Origin: Shewanella oncorhynchi
Lineage (GTDB): Bacteria; Pseudomonadota; Gammaproteobacteria; Enterobacterales; Shewanellaceae
DNA: 64,000 nt
NCBI RefSeq assembly: GCF_012584455.1
Contig: NZ_JABAEB010000005.1
Location: 62,001 to 126,000, forward strand
Reading direction: 5' to 3'
Shown here: in pieces, positions 16,205 to 25,450 of the stretch
Layout: each line of letters opens with the position of its first letter
Numbering within the stretch: the first letter of the stretch is position 1
The notes under the pieces: model-generated
Database searches by the model: none
Told to the model about the DNA's origin: nothing
What the model saw: the letters and a program-made list of their open reading frames with translations, nothing else
Position numbers and translations under genes: made by a program

Positions 16205-16273
16205 AGTGATATCTCACAATCGTGGTCTTATTAGACCTCATACCAGTGAAGCCTTTTCTAACAAGGAATAATA

Positions 16274-18040
16274 ATGAATCGTACCGTAACTCGTCGTGAT
16301 TTTTTGGCTATGTCGGCCAAAGGTGTTGGTGTTGCTGTGATCTCTTACGGCTTGATGGGCTGTAGTGATAGTAATGATGATAATTCTGTACCCGCGCAAT
16401 TTTTACATGGGATTGCCAGTGGCGATCCGGCAGTCGATGCCGTGATCCTCTGGACTCGTGTCACGCCTGAATCTGAGAGCGATGTAAAAGTGAGTTGGCA
16501 AGTGGCAAGCGATGCGGCCTTTAGTCAATTAGTGACCACAGGTGAGACTGTCACTAATGCAAGCCGTGACTACACGGTTAAGATTGATGCCCGTGGTTTA
16601 CGTGCCGGGCAAACCTACTTTTATCGCTTTATGACGGGTGATAAAACCTCAGTTGTGGGTAAAACCCGCACTCTGCCTGAAGGTGATGTTAGCTCAGTCA
16701 AATTAGCCGTGATGTCCTGTGCTAACTTTCCTGCCGGTTATTTTAACGTCTATGAGTTAGCGGCGGCGCAGGATGATTTAGATGCTGTGGTGCATTTAGG
16801 CGATTACATCTATGAATATGCCCGCGGTGGTTATGCCAGTGAGCATGCTGCCGAATTGGGGCGTGAAGTGTTACCCGCCAATGAGTTGCTGACGTTGAGT
16901 GATTACCGCACTCGCCATGGTCAGTACCATACCGATGCGAGTCTGCAAAAGTTACACGCGAAAGTGCCTTTTATCACAGTGTGGGATGATCATGAAGTGG
17001 CCAATGATACTTGGCGTGATAGTGCCGAGAATCACAACGAAGGCGAAGGGGATTTTGCCGTTCGTAAAGAAGCGGCACTACAAGCTTATTTCGAGTGGTT
17101 ACCGATTCGCCCATGGCGTGAAGGGAACCATGAAGAGATTTACCGCAGCTTCAGTTACGGCAATCTCGTCGATCTGCATATGTTGGATACTCGCGTATTA
17201 GCCCGTGATAAACAGCTCGATTATGCCGATTATATGGATCCTACCACGGGTTCGTTTGCGGGAGAGCGTTTCCTTGCTGATGTCACTTCGACCACTCGCA
17301 CTATGCTGGGGCTGACGCAATTATTATGGCTGCAGGGCACATTGCTACAGTCGACAGGCAAGTGGCAAGTACTGGGACAGCAGGTATTAATGGGTAAGAT
17401 GTCATTGCCTGCGGCGATTGCCACTCAGCAGATGAGCATTCCTCAATTTGCCATGTTAGGGGCTTTAGCTAAGTTAGCGGCCCGTGCGGCGGCAAATGAT
17501 CCCACGCTTACTGCCCAAGAGCTGCAATATCTTCAAGCCAATCAAGCCTTACTCACGCCAGAAGTTATCGGACTGCTGCAATTACCTGCCATTCCATACA
17601 ACTTAGATGCTTGGGATGGTTATGCCTATGAGCGTGAAGTGATTTTAGGTACGGCTAAATCGAAAAATCTCAACCTAGTTGTGATCGCGGGTGACACCCA
17701 TAATGCATGGGCAAACGAGCTTAAAGACGTGCAAGGCGATACAGTGGGTGTTGAGTTTGCGACTAGCTCAGTATCATCGCCAGGCCTTGAATATTACTTG
17801 AATCTGCCAGCGGAACAGATCCCCGCGACCGAGGCGGCAATCGTCGAGTTAGTGCCAGATCTTAAGTACGCTAACTTAAAAGACCGAGGCTTTATGACGC
17901 TCACCTTTACCGCTGATGAGGTGCGCAGCGACTGGCATTATGTGGATACCATTTTGTCGAAGGATTTCCAAGTCGCAACGGCCCGTGGTTATAGTGCTAA
18001 GACAAAAGTAGGCGAGCATGTGATTACGCCTATCGTTTAA
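16274..18040 (+). CDS. PhoD-like alkaline phosphatase/phosphodiesterase, Tat-exported
   Basis: 588 residues. The N-terminal TRRDFLAMSAKGVGVAVISY is a twin-arginine signal, and GLMGCSDS after it could be a lipobox, so the enzyme may be a Tat-exported lipoprotein. Residues ~40-135 are the PhoD N-terminal beta domain (FLHGIASGDPAVDAVILWTR). Residues ~145-560 are the PhoD metallophosphatase with SCANFPAGYFNVYE, HLGDYIYEYA, VWDDHEVANDTW and VIAGDTHNAW as Fe/Ca ligand motifs. It should release phosphate from organic esters outside the inner membrane. A candidate Pho box lies upstream and a terminator directly follows. Length agrees with the longer members of the family. Confidence 0.92.
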   Translation: MNRTVTRRDFLAMSAKGVGVAVISYGLMGCSDSNDDNSVPAQFLHGIASGDPAVDAVILWTRVTPESESDVKVSWQVASDAAFSQLVTTGETVTNASRDYTVKIDARGLRAGQTYFYRFMTGDKTSVVGKTRTLPEGDVSSVKLAVMSCANFPAGYFNVYELAAAQDDLDAVVHLGDYIYEYARGGYASEHAAELGREVLPANELLTLSDYRTRHGQYHTDASLQKLHAKVPFITVWDDHEVANDTWRDSAENHNEGEGDFAVRKEAALQAYFEWLPIRPWREGNHEEIYRSFSYGNLVDLHMLDTRVLARDKQLDYADYMDPTTGSFAGERFLADVTSTTRTMLGLTQLLWLQGTLLQSTGKWQVLGQQVLMGKMSLPAAIATQQMSIPQFAMLGALAKLAARAAANDPTLTAQELQYLQANQALLTPEVIGLLQLPAIPYNLDAWDGYAYEREVILGTAKSKNLNLVVIAGDTHNAWANELKDVQGDTVGVEFATSSVSSPGLEYYLNLPAEQIPATEAAIVELVPDLKYANLKDRGFMTLTFTADEVRSDWHYVDTILSKDFQVATARGYSAKTKVGEHVITPIV

Positions 18041-18064
18041 TGCGGTATTGTTCGCTTGTTTATC

Positions 18065-18087
18065 GGCCACCTTAGGGTGGCCTTTTT
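18065..18087 (+). terminator. Rho-independent terminator of the PhoD-like gene
   Basis: Stem ggccacc/gggtggcc with loop tta-type and a following TTTTT, 25 bp after the stop. Confidence 0.85.
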
Positions 18088-18171
18088 GTTGCTTTTGGCT
18101 TTAAAAGACAAAATAAATGTCTGTTGTCACGCAAGTTCTTACTATTACTGCAGCACATCGCATTTTTTTGG

Positions 18172-18258
18172 TATAAAATTCGCTCCCAAAATTCGGCGGC
18201 TGCCTACACTTGCTAAGGCAAAGCTGTTCTAGTGTTTTGGGAACCTTTACCCGCCGAA
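18172..18258 (+). ncRNA. Structured 5' leader, possible pseudoknot, upstream of the phosphoribosyltransferase gene
   Basis: A -10-like TATAAAAT (18172-18179) would place the transcript start near 18184. From there, tcccaaaa (18184-18191) is complementary to ttttggga (18235-18242), and ttcggcgg (18192-18199) to ccgccgaa (18251-18258). The two 8-bp helices cross, so they would make a pseudoknot or compete. A small gcct/aggc hairpin sits inside. No known riboswitch signature is recognised (not purine, PreQ1, c-di-GMP or SRP RNA). It is a strong candidate for a regulatory leader or independent RNA; the structure is read by eye only. Confidence 0.5.
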
Positions 18259-18324
18259 CAGACCTTACAGGGGTCATAAGCTTTAACGACCTAAGAATAA
18301 AATCAATGTGATGGGGACTGTGTC

Positions 18325-18891
18325 ATGTCAGAAAAGTATTTTGTTACCGCGCAGCAATTGCTGGAAGATTCATTTTTATTAGCTTCGCAAGTGTATGAGA
18401 GTGGCTTTCGTCCGCAATTTATCGTGGGTATTTGGCGTGGCGGTGCTCCAATCGGGATCGCGGTACAGGAGTTTTTCGATTTTAAACAAGTTGAAACTGA
18501 TCACATTGCCGTGCGTACCTCTTCTTATTATGGGATTGGCACCGACAAACAAAGCAAAGAAATCAAAGTTCATGGCCTGCATTACATCGTTGAAAATGCG
18601 AACGCGAGTGACGGTTTGTTGATTGTGGATGACGTGTTTGACTCTGGCCGTAGTATTCATGCATTAAAAGAAAAACTCAGCCAACTGATGCGCTTGAATA
18701 TGCCAACCGATATCCGTATCGCTTGCCCTTATTACAAGCCAAAAAATACCGCAGTGCCTTTAAAACCCGACTATTACATTCATGCCTCTGAAGACTGGTT
18801 AGTTTTCCCGCACGAAGTCACAGGTTTAACGCCTGAAGAAATTGCCGAAGGTAAGGGCGATTTAAAGAATATCCAGCACCTGTTTAAATAG
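18325..18891 (+). CDS. Phosphoribosyltransferase, type I (hypoxanthine/xanthine-type)
   Basis: A 188-residue cytoplasmic enzyme. The PRPP-binding loop is LLIVDDVFDSGRS (residues ~95-107), preceded by FIVGIWRGGAPIGIAVQEFF, the usual upstream loop of purine phosphoribosyltransferases. It should convert a purine base plus PRPP to the nucleotide. Exact base specificity (hypoxanthine, guanine or xanthine) cannot be read from the sequence. Its mRNA starts with an unusual structured leader of about 130 nt. The gene is followed by a bidirectional terminator shared with the GDPD gene. ATG at 18325 has ggggac about 8 nt upstream. Confidence 0.87.
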   Translation: MSEKYFVTAQQLLEDSFLLASQVYESGFRPQFIVGIWRGGAPIGIAVQEFFDFKQVETDHIAVRTSSYYGIGTDKQSKEIKVHGLHYIVENANASDGLLIVDDVFDSGRSIHALKEKLSQLMRLNMPTDIRIACPYYKPKNTAVPLKPDYYIHASEDWLVFPHEVTGLTPEEIAEGKGDLKNIQHLFK

Positions 18892-18924
18892 CTCGCGGCG
18901 AGATATAGATTATTTTCGCAATAA

Positions 18925-18962
18925 AAAAAATGCGTTAACGATGAATCGTTAACGCATTTTTT
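18925..18962. terminator. Bidirectional terminator between the phosphoribosyltransferase and GDPD genes
   Basis: A perfect 17-bp stem aaaaaatgcgttaacga/tcgttaacgcatttttt with a 4-nt loop between convergent genes. Confidence 0.92.
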
Positions 18963-18974
18963 CTATTTTAAAAC

Positions 18975-20252
18975 TTATAAATCCATACAGTTAGCATAGT
19001 AAGTCACTGTGGCGGGCCAGTCGGAGAACACTCCAATCACGCCGACATCTTTCGCAAGTACATCAAGTAATTCAAAGGTATCGCCTTCATTATCTATCGC
19101 TTCGGTAATGCTTTGAAAGTAAAAGCCGCCGCCATTTTTTAATAAACCAGATCGCTCCAGCGACCAAGTGATGATCTTAAGCCCAGCGCCTTTAGCGGCC
19201 TTAGCGTATTCCGAAGGAATGATTTTCTTATCCGCATCTAAGGCGACTAATACCCAGAGTGGCGGCGCAATAATTTCGACGCCTTGGGTCTTTAAATCCG
19301 CCATTGATGGTGACCAAGTGGCAGAGTTCTGCGGATCAAAGGCGCTGTTATAATCGTATCTGTCATCGAGAAACACGGCTTGCTTCGCAAATTCAGGTGC
19401 GTTGGCGACCCAATATTTGATGTCATCCAAAATAAATGACTGGGGGAATACTTGCGAAACATTGACGCCCGCCGCCGTGTATTCATCCAACATTTTTTGC
19501 GCGTAATCCTGCTGAGTAAAACCATCGAAGGGCATAGATACGCTGGCGGCTTTTAGCTCAGGCGTCATCTTCACACCGGCTTTTTTAAACATTTCAATAC
19601 TTTCAGCGTGGGTCATTAAGGTGCCATTGCCAGCATAAAGATCGGTACGCCAGCTTGGGGTACCATTGATGAATTCGGCCGCAGTGGTCGCTTTCGGATT
19701 GTTGCCTTCCATCTTACCCTTGAGAGTTTTAAATTCGGCGAGGGTGATATCGCTAGTGCAACAGGTTGCCGATGCGCTGACGCCATTGGCGGCATCAGCA
19801 GGAGTGAATGGGATCGAACATTTATTGGCAAGTTCGGGTATGGCTAAAATGTTGGTCGTGCTGGCAAGATCGCACTGTGAGTGGCGGCAAACTAAAGCTT
19901 TATCGGCGGTGAAGGTGACATCACACTCGACTATGCCTGCGCCCGAATCGATAGCCGCTTGGTAGGATTCCTTTGTATGCTCAGGGAATTTCATTGGCGC
20001 GCCACGGTGACCTATGGAAAATTCGCTGCGATAAAAATTGTCAGTGGTGCATTGTTCTAAGCGGGTTTTAAGTGTGCTGTCTTGCATCTGACGTACGAGG
20101 AATAAGGGTCTTTCTCCCACTTGAGCTGGAACGGGTTTGCTGGTGGGTGGCGTGACTGCGGCGTTATCATCGCCATTATTGCAACCGGCTAATAAAGCGC
20201 TCGTGGCAATTAACAGGCCGAGTGAGAGCGACGAAATAGGGCGTAGTTTCAT
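18975..20252 (-). CDS. Glycerophosphodiester phosphodiesterase lipoprotein
   Basis: 425 residues. A signal sequence with lipobox LLAGC (Cys24) predicts a lipid-anchored periplasmic or outer-membrane enzyme, followed by a linker of low complexity. The GDPD catalytic motifs follow: [20 protein letters not shown] (~residues 80-100), [20 protein letters not shown] and H(S/D)QCDLAST. It hydrolyses glycerophosphodiesters to glycerol-3-phosphate and an alcohol. It is longer than GlpQ (~350), with extra loops around the cysteine-containing ATCCTSD region. Together with the PhoD-like enzyme it points to phosphate or glycerol-phosphate scavenging. No Pho box as clear as that of the PhoD-like gene was seen. 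Confidence 0.92.
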   Translation of the reverse strand: MKLRPISSLSLGLLIATSALLAGCNNGDDNAAVTPPTSKPVPAQVGERPLFLVRQMQDSTLKTRLEQCTTDNFYRSEFSIGHRGAPMKFPEHTKESYQAAIDSGAGIVECDVTFTADKALVCRHSQCDLASTTNILAIPELANKCSIPFTPADAANGVSASATCCTSDITLAEFKTLKGKMEGNNPKATTAAEFINGTPSWRTDLYAGNGTLMTHAESIEMFKKAGVKMTPELKAASVSMPFDGFTQQDYAQKMLDEYTAAGVNVSQVFPQSFILDDIKYWVANAPEFAKQAVFLDDRYDYNSAFDPQNSATWSPSMADLKTQGVEIIAPPLWVLVALDADKKIIPSEYAKAAKGAGLKIITWSLERSGLLKNGGGFYFQSITEAIDNEGDTFELLDVLAKDVGVIGVFSDWPATVTYYANCMDL

Positions 20253-20622
20253 CAGATTTACCTATGAGTAATGATGTAAATTATTAACATTAATCAGAAA
20301 CTCTAAAGTGTTAATGTGACTGAAAAAGCCTATTTGTATGACATAAACAAGAATATATACCGTTTGCACGACGATTATCTAAGGCACGCTAGCTTGCGAT
20401 AAACTGCCTTAGACAGAGGACGGTCGGGATATATGTACAGTGTTGCTTTAGATGTGAGCATTGACTCCACTGAGCGAGTCGATGAAACTGGCATGAATAT
20501 TTTCATCTGGGCGATCTTTCTGGGCCGAAATCAAGTACACTGCGCTCCTTTTGTTTTATGATGAGCGTTTGGTTCGCTTGATAAGACAAACGTGACAAGC
20601 ATCATTTAGGAAATAGAGCAGA
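20253..20622. other. Intergenic region with a hairpin
   Basis: This region holds the divergent promoters of the GDPD and DUF3622 genes. One perfect 8-bp inverted repeat is visible: ctaaggca (20379-20386) and tgccttag (20405-20412), with an 18-nt loop. No gene is evident. Confidence 0.4.
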
Positions 20623-20925
20623 ATGAGCAAGGGCAAAAAATACGATTTTCGCGTGACACAGGGCGACAACGGTTGGAAAACTGAAATCACTCGTCGCATG
20701 ACATCAACTAAAACAGTTGTGTCTAAGAGCCACGATGGCTTTGCGACTGAAGCCGAAGCGCAAGCTTGGGGCTTAACTGAATTACAAGTGTTTTTAGGCA
20801 CGTTAACTGAGCGCAATAAACGTCGTTCAGAGAAACAAGCTAAAGCAAAATTAGCCGCAGCATTAGCGGCTGAAGCGGCTACTGATGCCGAAGATCTTGA
20901 TGAAGATGATTTCGACGAAGAGTAA
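20623..20925 (+). CDS. DUF3622 family protein
   Basis: A 100-residue protein starting MSKGKKYDFRVTQGDNGWKT, with ITRRMTSTKTVVSKSHDGFA and a WGLTELQ segment, which is the DUF3622 family. The basic N-terminal domain (~1-70) is followed by an alanine-rich helix and a strongly acidic tail (DAEDLDEDDFDEE). Such proteins are widespread in Shewanella and Vibrio, without assigned function. ATG at 20623 follows a gagcag ribosome site. A terminator lies at 21017. Confidence 0.85.
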   Translation: MSKGKKYDFRVTQGDNGWKTEITRRMTSTKTVVSKSHDGFATEAEAQAWGLTELQVFLGTLTERNKRRSEKQAKAKLAAALAAEAATDAEDLDEDDFDEE

Positions 20926-21016
20926 CACTCATTTGTTTAACCTTGTCTTATCAAGCCAGTGTGACTGTTAGGGCGCGCATAACGGGTTCTGAAACGTTAC
21001 TCTGGCGATGAACAGC

Positions 21017-21044
21017 AAAAGGCAGATCTTAAGATCTGCCTTTT
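21017..21044 (+). terminator. Terminator downstream of DUF3622
   Basis: Stem aaaaggcagatctt/aagatctgcctttt followed by gtgttttt; about 90 bp after the stop. Confidence 0.8.
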
Positions 21045-21208
21045 GTGTTTTTGTCGCTCGCGAAACTGTGCATATCAATTCATTTCATTCTATTTCCTCG
21101 TTTATCTTCATACACTCTGTTCGGCTGGACTGATCTACTGATGCTGTCATTAGCTTGTTTTTATCGCATTTAGTCGGGATTACGTACCCTATACCACTAA
21201 TAATTAAC

Positions 21209-21224
21209 GATAACTATTATCATT
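21209..21224. promoter_or_regulatory. Candidate Fur box
   Basis: GATAACTATTATCATT read on the minus strand is AATGATAATAGTTATC, which agrees with AATGATAATCATTATC at 14 of 16 positions. It is about 85-100 bp upstream of the DUF3103 gene. Iron control of that gene is inferred only. The rest of the 20926-21305 gap holds the DUF3622 terminator and no gene. Confidence 0.45.
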
Positions 21225-21305
21225 TGATTTACTTAGATGCTGCTCTGTGCTCATATGTAAGGAATTCGAACGCACGTTTAACTTTATCAAGGTAAGGGAA
21301 CTCCT

Positions 21306-22490
21306 ATGAAACTACTTCAATCCAGTTTATTGCTGTGTTTGTCGGCTTCGGCAACCCTGAGTTATGGCCAAGCCTTAGATGGAGAGGCGTTACGCTTACT
21401 ACAAGCGTCGCTAAAGGATTCGACTTTGGATGCACAAGCGCAGTTAACCAATACAAAGCGGGCATTGGCGTTAGATTTAAGCCATCAATATGCGCAGCTT
21501 GCGCCTATCTTACAGACTGAAATAAACCAGTATCAGTTAGCAGTGAATGCCGATGACATTCTGTCTCAGCATAGGCTCAATGATCATGTGATCACCAAAG
21601 CCGATGCATCAATTCGCCGAGTGAAGGGCTTAAGTGCCAAAGCAGATTCTCTGGTGCAAGTGCGTCTAGCGGATGAAGCCATGTTAACCCCATGGCAGCA
21701 AGGTGAGTCTCCTTTATTTGCCTATGAGCCCGATGGTGACGAGCGTCAGTGGGATTATATTGAAGCCTTTGATATTCATGGGCAAGTGCATCAATTAGAC
21801 GTGTATAACCTGCCGCAGCAGCCAGTGTTTGTGGTCGGTATCGATAGCAAAAAAGCCTTTGTGGCTGGCTTAGAGGTGATGCGGGCGACATTTGCCGAGG
21901 CGCAGTCAGCGAAAAAAGAGGGCGCGCTACTGAGCCGTGCGCAAACACAGGCGGTGGCAGACAAGCCGATTTCAACCACAGTGATCAAGCAAATATCCTT
22001 GAAGGATGACCATGAGCCGTGGATTTCTGGTCGTGCCGAAATTTACGGCATAGTGACTGGGGTTGATCCAAGCCGTGAAGAGCCAGTGCTCGATATCGTC
22101 GAAATGCCCTATTTAGATTATGCGGATACGACCTATTATCCGAATCAAATCATCATACATTGGGAGCGTTATCGTTGGGCGGCTGCGGACATGATCTTAA
22201 TGGAGCATGACGATGGTACTAACTATAAAGTGTTGGCCACTAAGCTGTTGGAAGCGGCGGAGCAGATCTTAAAGTCGATCCCAGATCCTGAAGCTCAGGG
22301 TTATGCGCTGATCCCGCAAATTACCAATGGTATTTTAAGTGTGATGCCGGATGCTTGGTTCACCAATGACGATGACTTTGTCGACGTGTATTACACTTTA
22401 CAGGAAGGGGTTGAATATCCTAACTTGAACGGCGCTAACGGTAATACGATGACGAGCTTTGCGCCATTAGTCATCCAACCAAGACCATGA
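21306..22490 (+). CDS. DUF3103 family exported protein
   Basis: 394 residues with a Sec signal peptide (MKLLQSSLLLCLSASATLSYGQA). The body matches the DUF3103 family pattern as I recall it: FVVGIDSKKAFVAGLEVMRA, HEPWISGRAEIYGIVTGVDP, and MPYLDYADTTYYPNQIIIHW near the C-terminal half, with aspartate-rich segments. The family is typical of Shewanella, Vibrio and relatives and has no assigned function; the protein is likely periplasmic or secreted. A candidate Fur box lies upstream, and a terminator (22526-22553) follows. Confidence 0.8.
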   Translation: MKLLQSSLLLCLSASATLSYGQALDGEALRLLQASLKDSTLDAQAQLTNTKRALALDLSHQYAQLAPILQTEINQYQLAVNADDILSQHRLNDHVITKADASIRRVKGLSAKADSLVQVRLADEAMLTPWQQGESPLFAYEPDGDERQWDYIEAFDIHGQVHQLDVYNLPQQPVFVVGIDSKKAFVAGLEVMRATFAEAQSAKKEGALLSRAQTQAVADKPISTTVIKQISLKDDHEPWISGRAEIYGIVTGVDPSREEPVLDIVEMPYLDYADTTYYPNQIIIHWERYRWAAADMILMEHDDGTNYKVLATKLLEAAEQILKSIPDPEAQGYALIPQITNGILSVMPDAWFTNDDDFVDVYYTLQEGVEYPNLNGANGNTMTSFAPLVIQPRP

Positions 22491-22525
22491 TGAATTAGTG
22501 CGGCTAAATGCAATGGCTGAAATGT

Positions 22526-22553
22526 AAAAGCGGATCCTAAGATCCGCTTTTTT
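22526..22553 (+). terminator. Rho-independent terminator of the DUF3103 gene
   Basis: Stem aaaagcggatc/gatccgctttt with a short loop, followed by a T run. Confidence 0.85.
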
Positions 22554-22589
22554 GTTTTTATCACTTAACGTTAGGCTAAGCCATTCACC

Positions 22590-23066
22590 TTAAGCTTTTA
22601 ACTTGAAACTGCCTTGCATAATCGCCCAGTGACCTGGGAAGCTGCAGAAGAATTGGTAGGCTTCGGTGGCGCTCATACCGGCAGTGCTAAAGGTGATAGA
22701 CGTTGATTCGCCACCGCCCACTAAATCAGTGTGTGCGATAACGCGCGTATCACCGGCTTTGACATAGGCTGCATCAGGACCTGCACTCATACCTTCGGTC
22801 GCTACGGCTGACATATCGGCTGCCTTAGTTAATACCCAGTTATGGCCCATCGCTGCTTTTGGCAAAGTGCCTGAGTGGGTTAAGGTTAAGGTCACTTCTT
22901 TACAGCTTGCAGGTACAGACAGCTCTTTAGTGTCAAATTGCATTGCATCAGTGGCGGCAATTTTCAGTTCACATTCGTTGGCACTCGCTTGGCTAGCGAA
23001 TAATAATCCTAGGCCGATTAGGCTAGTGCTGGTCACGTTACGTAAAGCTGTGCTTTTTGCTTTCAT
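22590..23066 (-). CDS. azu: Azurin (blue copper protein)
   Basis: 158 residues with signal peptide (cleavage after ASA, residue 29) and a mature ~129-residue cupredoxin matching azurin: ECELKIAATDAMQFDTKELS, a disulfide pair (Cys32, Cys55), MGHNWVLT with His75, and the C-terminal copper loop QFFCSFPGHWAIMQGSFKLK with Cys141, His146 and Met150. The periplasmic protein shuttles electrons between cytochromes and terminal reductases. ATG at 23066 is chosen: it has aaggaagtaccag upstream and begins the signal peptide; the frame extends upstream to 23138 without sense. Monocistronic. The 293-bp gap to the ribokinase shows no gene. Confidence 0.95.
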   Translation of the reverse strand: MKAKSTALRNVTSTSLIGLGLLFASQASANECELKIAATDAMQFDTKELSVPASCKEVTLTLTHSGTLPKAAMGHNWVLTKAADMSAVATEGMSAGPDAAYVKAGDTRVIAHTDLVGGGESTSITFSTAGMSATEAYQFFCSFPGHWAIMQGSFKLKA

Positions 23067-23359
23067 CTGGTACTTCCTTATTTGAACAAGGGTAGCCGAG
23101 CCGTTTTGACTCGGACATGCACCTGCTAGCATAAGCAATCTTCATTAAATGGGAATGAAATCAGCGTGTAAATTATGTATATGCAACTTTAGGTTGAAAG
23201 CTTGCATCGTTATTGGCGGCAAAATTGTTAGCGGTAAACATAGGTGAGTACTTATTTGGAGTGAACTAAGTACTCAGGAACTATTATTTATGTGTTTGAT
23301 TTATAAATTATAATTTTTTGTTCTAACGCAGGGCGTCTACTTCAGAACGTCTTACGTTT

Positions 23360-24271
23360 TTAGTACGAAAGCTCCTGTCGATAGGGAATCGCACGTTGTG
23401 CGCCTGGGCGAGTGACAGTAATGGCACTGGCTGCATTGGCAAATCCCACGGCTGCAGCAATCGACATGCCCTCGCTTAAGCCCACAACTAAGGCGCCATT
23501 GAAGGTATCCCCTGCGGCGACTGTGTCTATGGCCTGCACTTCAAACGCAGGTATTAGCCCATTAAAACCTGGGCTGCTGATAAATGCGCCACGGCTACCT
23601 AAGGTAATGACCACAATCTTTACTCCCTGCTGGTGGAGAAGTTGCGCTGCCATGTGTGCATCATCAATATGGTTGATCTCAACTCCCGTTAAGGCTTCTG
23701 CTTCGGTTTCATTGGGGGTAATAATATCTACCCACTTGAGTACATCTTGGCCAAGTGCCGTCGCTGGAGCAGGATTTAGTACAGTCGTCACGCCAAGATT
23801 CTTGGCTATTTGCAGCGCCTTTGCCACTGTGGCAGCGGGCGTTTCCAATTGTGTTAACAAGTACTCAGCATTAGCAAACAGGGCGTAATGAGCTTCTAAG
23901 TCATCAGGTGAAAGGCTGGCGTTAGCACCTGCGGCAACGCCAATCGTATTCTCACCGTTATCACCGATAAAAATCATGGCAGTGCCTGTGCTCAGTCCGG
24001 CTATTTGGCGGATCCCTTCCGTGCTGATGCCATCTTTCATCCAGCTTTGACGCATATCATCGCCGATACTGTCTTGGCCGAGATGGCAGATAAAATCAGT
24101 GCGTGAACCTGATTTGGCTAAGCGCGCGCAGGCGACGGCTTGATTGGCCCCCTTACCGCCCAGTTCGAGGCGATAATCTCGGCTCATTAAGGTTTGCCCT
24201 GCAGCGGGCAGGTACTCAAATTTCATCACATGGTCGGCATTTGCACTGCCGATAACGAGTATCTGGCTCAT
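23360..24271 (-). CDS. rbsK: Ribokinase
   Basis: About 303 residues of the PfkB sugar kinase family: MSQILVIGSANADHVMKFEY, LELGGKGANQAVACARL (glycine-rich PfkB signature 1) and DTVAAGDTFNGALVVGLSEG (signature 2 with catalytic Asp, near residues 240-260). It phosphorylates ribose to ribose-5-phosphate. The start at 24271 is preferred over upstream ATGs because family proteins begin there. It lies 19 bp downstream of the nucleoside hydrolase gene on the same strand, so ribose released from nucleosides would be used directly. Ribose transporter genes are not adjacent, which supports the salvage role. Confidence 0.93.
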   Translation of the reverse strand: MSQILVIGSANADHVMKFEYLPAAGQTLMSRDYRLELGGKGANQAVACARLAKSGSRTDFICHLGQDSIGDDMRQSWMKDGISTEGIRQIAGLSTGTAMIFIGDNGENTIGVAAGANASLSPDDLEAHYALFANAEYLLTQLETPAATVAKALQIAKNLGVTTVLNPAPATALGQDVLKWVDIITPNETEAEALTGVEINHIDDAHMAAQLLHQQGVKIVVITLGSRGAFISSPGFNGLIPAFEVQAIDTVAAGDTFNGALVVGLSEGMSIAAAVGFANAASAITVTRPGAQRAIPYRQELSY

Positions 24272-24290
24272 AGAAGACTCACTGTCATTT

Positions 24291-25247
24291 TTATCTGCGA
24301 TTGAGATAAGTTGCATCATAGACGCGTAAACTGTCTACCAGTAAATCGACAAAGCCTTGCCTATCGAGCCCAAACAGCACAGTCGCATTGGCGGCTTTAC
24401 CTGTTAGCTGATAGCGATCGACCACTGTCATGCCTAAGGTCAACTCACTTTGGGTTTCAATACTTACCCAGCAATCTTGCGCCTCAAATAGCTCAGGTTT
24501 AAGCAACCAAGCGATAGTGCAGGGGTCGTGCAATGGCGCACCAATAAAGCCCCATTTAGGATCTCTGTGGTAAATCATAAAGAAATCCAATAATTCGGCG
24601 ACGCACTGAGCAATTGGATTTTGAATCGCGCGAATGCGTTCTATGTCTTCATCCATGATTTGCGCCTGATGAGTCACATCGAGCCCACACATAGTGATGG
24701 GAATACCGGATTTAAAGACAATATCGGCGGCTTCGGGGTCGACAAAAATATTAAACTCGGCGGCTGGTGTCCAATTGCCGACACCGGCTGCACCGCCCAT
24801 TAGCACTATGCGTTCGATCTTGGCGTGTAATTCGCGGTGGCTGGCGAGCAAAAGCGCGATATTGGTGAGTGGTCCTGTGGGAATTAAGGTTACTGGCTGA
24901 TGACTTTGGCGAATTTGCTGCGCCATTAATTCAACTGCGGTAATGGCTTGAGGACTAAAACTTGGATTAGGCAATGCAGGGCCGTCGAGTCCGGTTTCAC
25001 CATGGACATTGTCGGCAATGATTAATTCGCGAGCTAATGGCTTGACTGCACCGCCAGCGACAGGAATATCACTGCGATTTAATAAGGTTAAGATCCGCAG
25101 GGCATTATTGAGCGTTTTATCCGGCGTTTGGTTACCGGCGCTGGTGGTGACGGCCAGTGGAACCAGCTCTGGATGGGCGAGAGCTAAAATGAGCGCAATA
25201 GCGTCGTCATGGCCGGGATCGCAATCCAGAATAATAGGGCGAGTCAT
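24291..25247 (-). CDS. rihA: Ribonucleoside hydrolase (RihA-like, pyrimidine-type)
   Basis: 318 residues of the inosine-uridine nucleoside hydrolase family: [20 protein letters not shown] carries the Ca-binding DPGxDD motif (residues ~10-16); GLDGPALP and [17 protein letters not shown] and [12 protein letters not shown] complete the active site. The family splits nucleosides into base and ribose. The overall similarity suggests the E. coli RihA/B type; base preference is not certain. First gene of a two-gene operon with ribokinase. ATG at 25247 follows aaggagtaacagt. Confidence 0.92.
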   Translation of the reverse strand: MTRPIILDCDPGHDDAIALILALAHPELVPLAVTTSAGNQTPDKTLNNALRILTLLNRSDIPVAGGAVKPLARELIIADNVHGETGLDGPALPNPSFSPQAITAVELMAQQIRQSHQPVTLIPTGPLTNIALLLASHRELHAKIERIVLMGGAAGVGNWTPAAEFNIFVDPEAADIVFKSGIPITMCGLDVTHQAQIMDEDIERIRAIQNPIAQCVAELLDFFMIYHRDPKWGFIGAPLHDPCTIAWLLKPELFEAQDCWVSIETQSELTLGMTVVDRYQLTGKAANATVLFGLDRQGFVDLLVDSLRVYDATYLNRR

Positions 25248-25450
25248 ACTGTTACTCCTTTAAACAGCGGTGATGGGGGCTTAGAATAGCATGTTCAAGC
25301 GGGGGGGCGATGAGTGTGATGGTGTCTTTACAGTAAACTGTGAGCTTTTTCTGATTTTTATCAATAAGCTGCTAAAATTGCGCCCCGCTGTAGGCACAAA
25401 CAAAATTCATTTAATGCTTAAGCATCATGGAATGATAAGGACGTTTTGGC

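Noticed and set aside
16203..16218. gtgatatctcac as a CRP site near the PhoD-like gene
   Set aside because: The half-sites are separated by 4, not 6, bases, and the region is better explained by the Pho-box-like repeats.
25351..25364. CTGATTTTTATCAA as a firm Fnr site for the 25451 gene
   Set aside because: One mismatch in the first half-site and no well-placed -10; it is mentioned only as a possibility in the gene entry.
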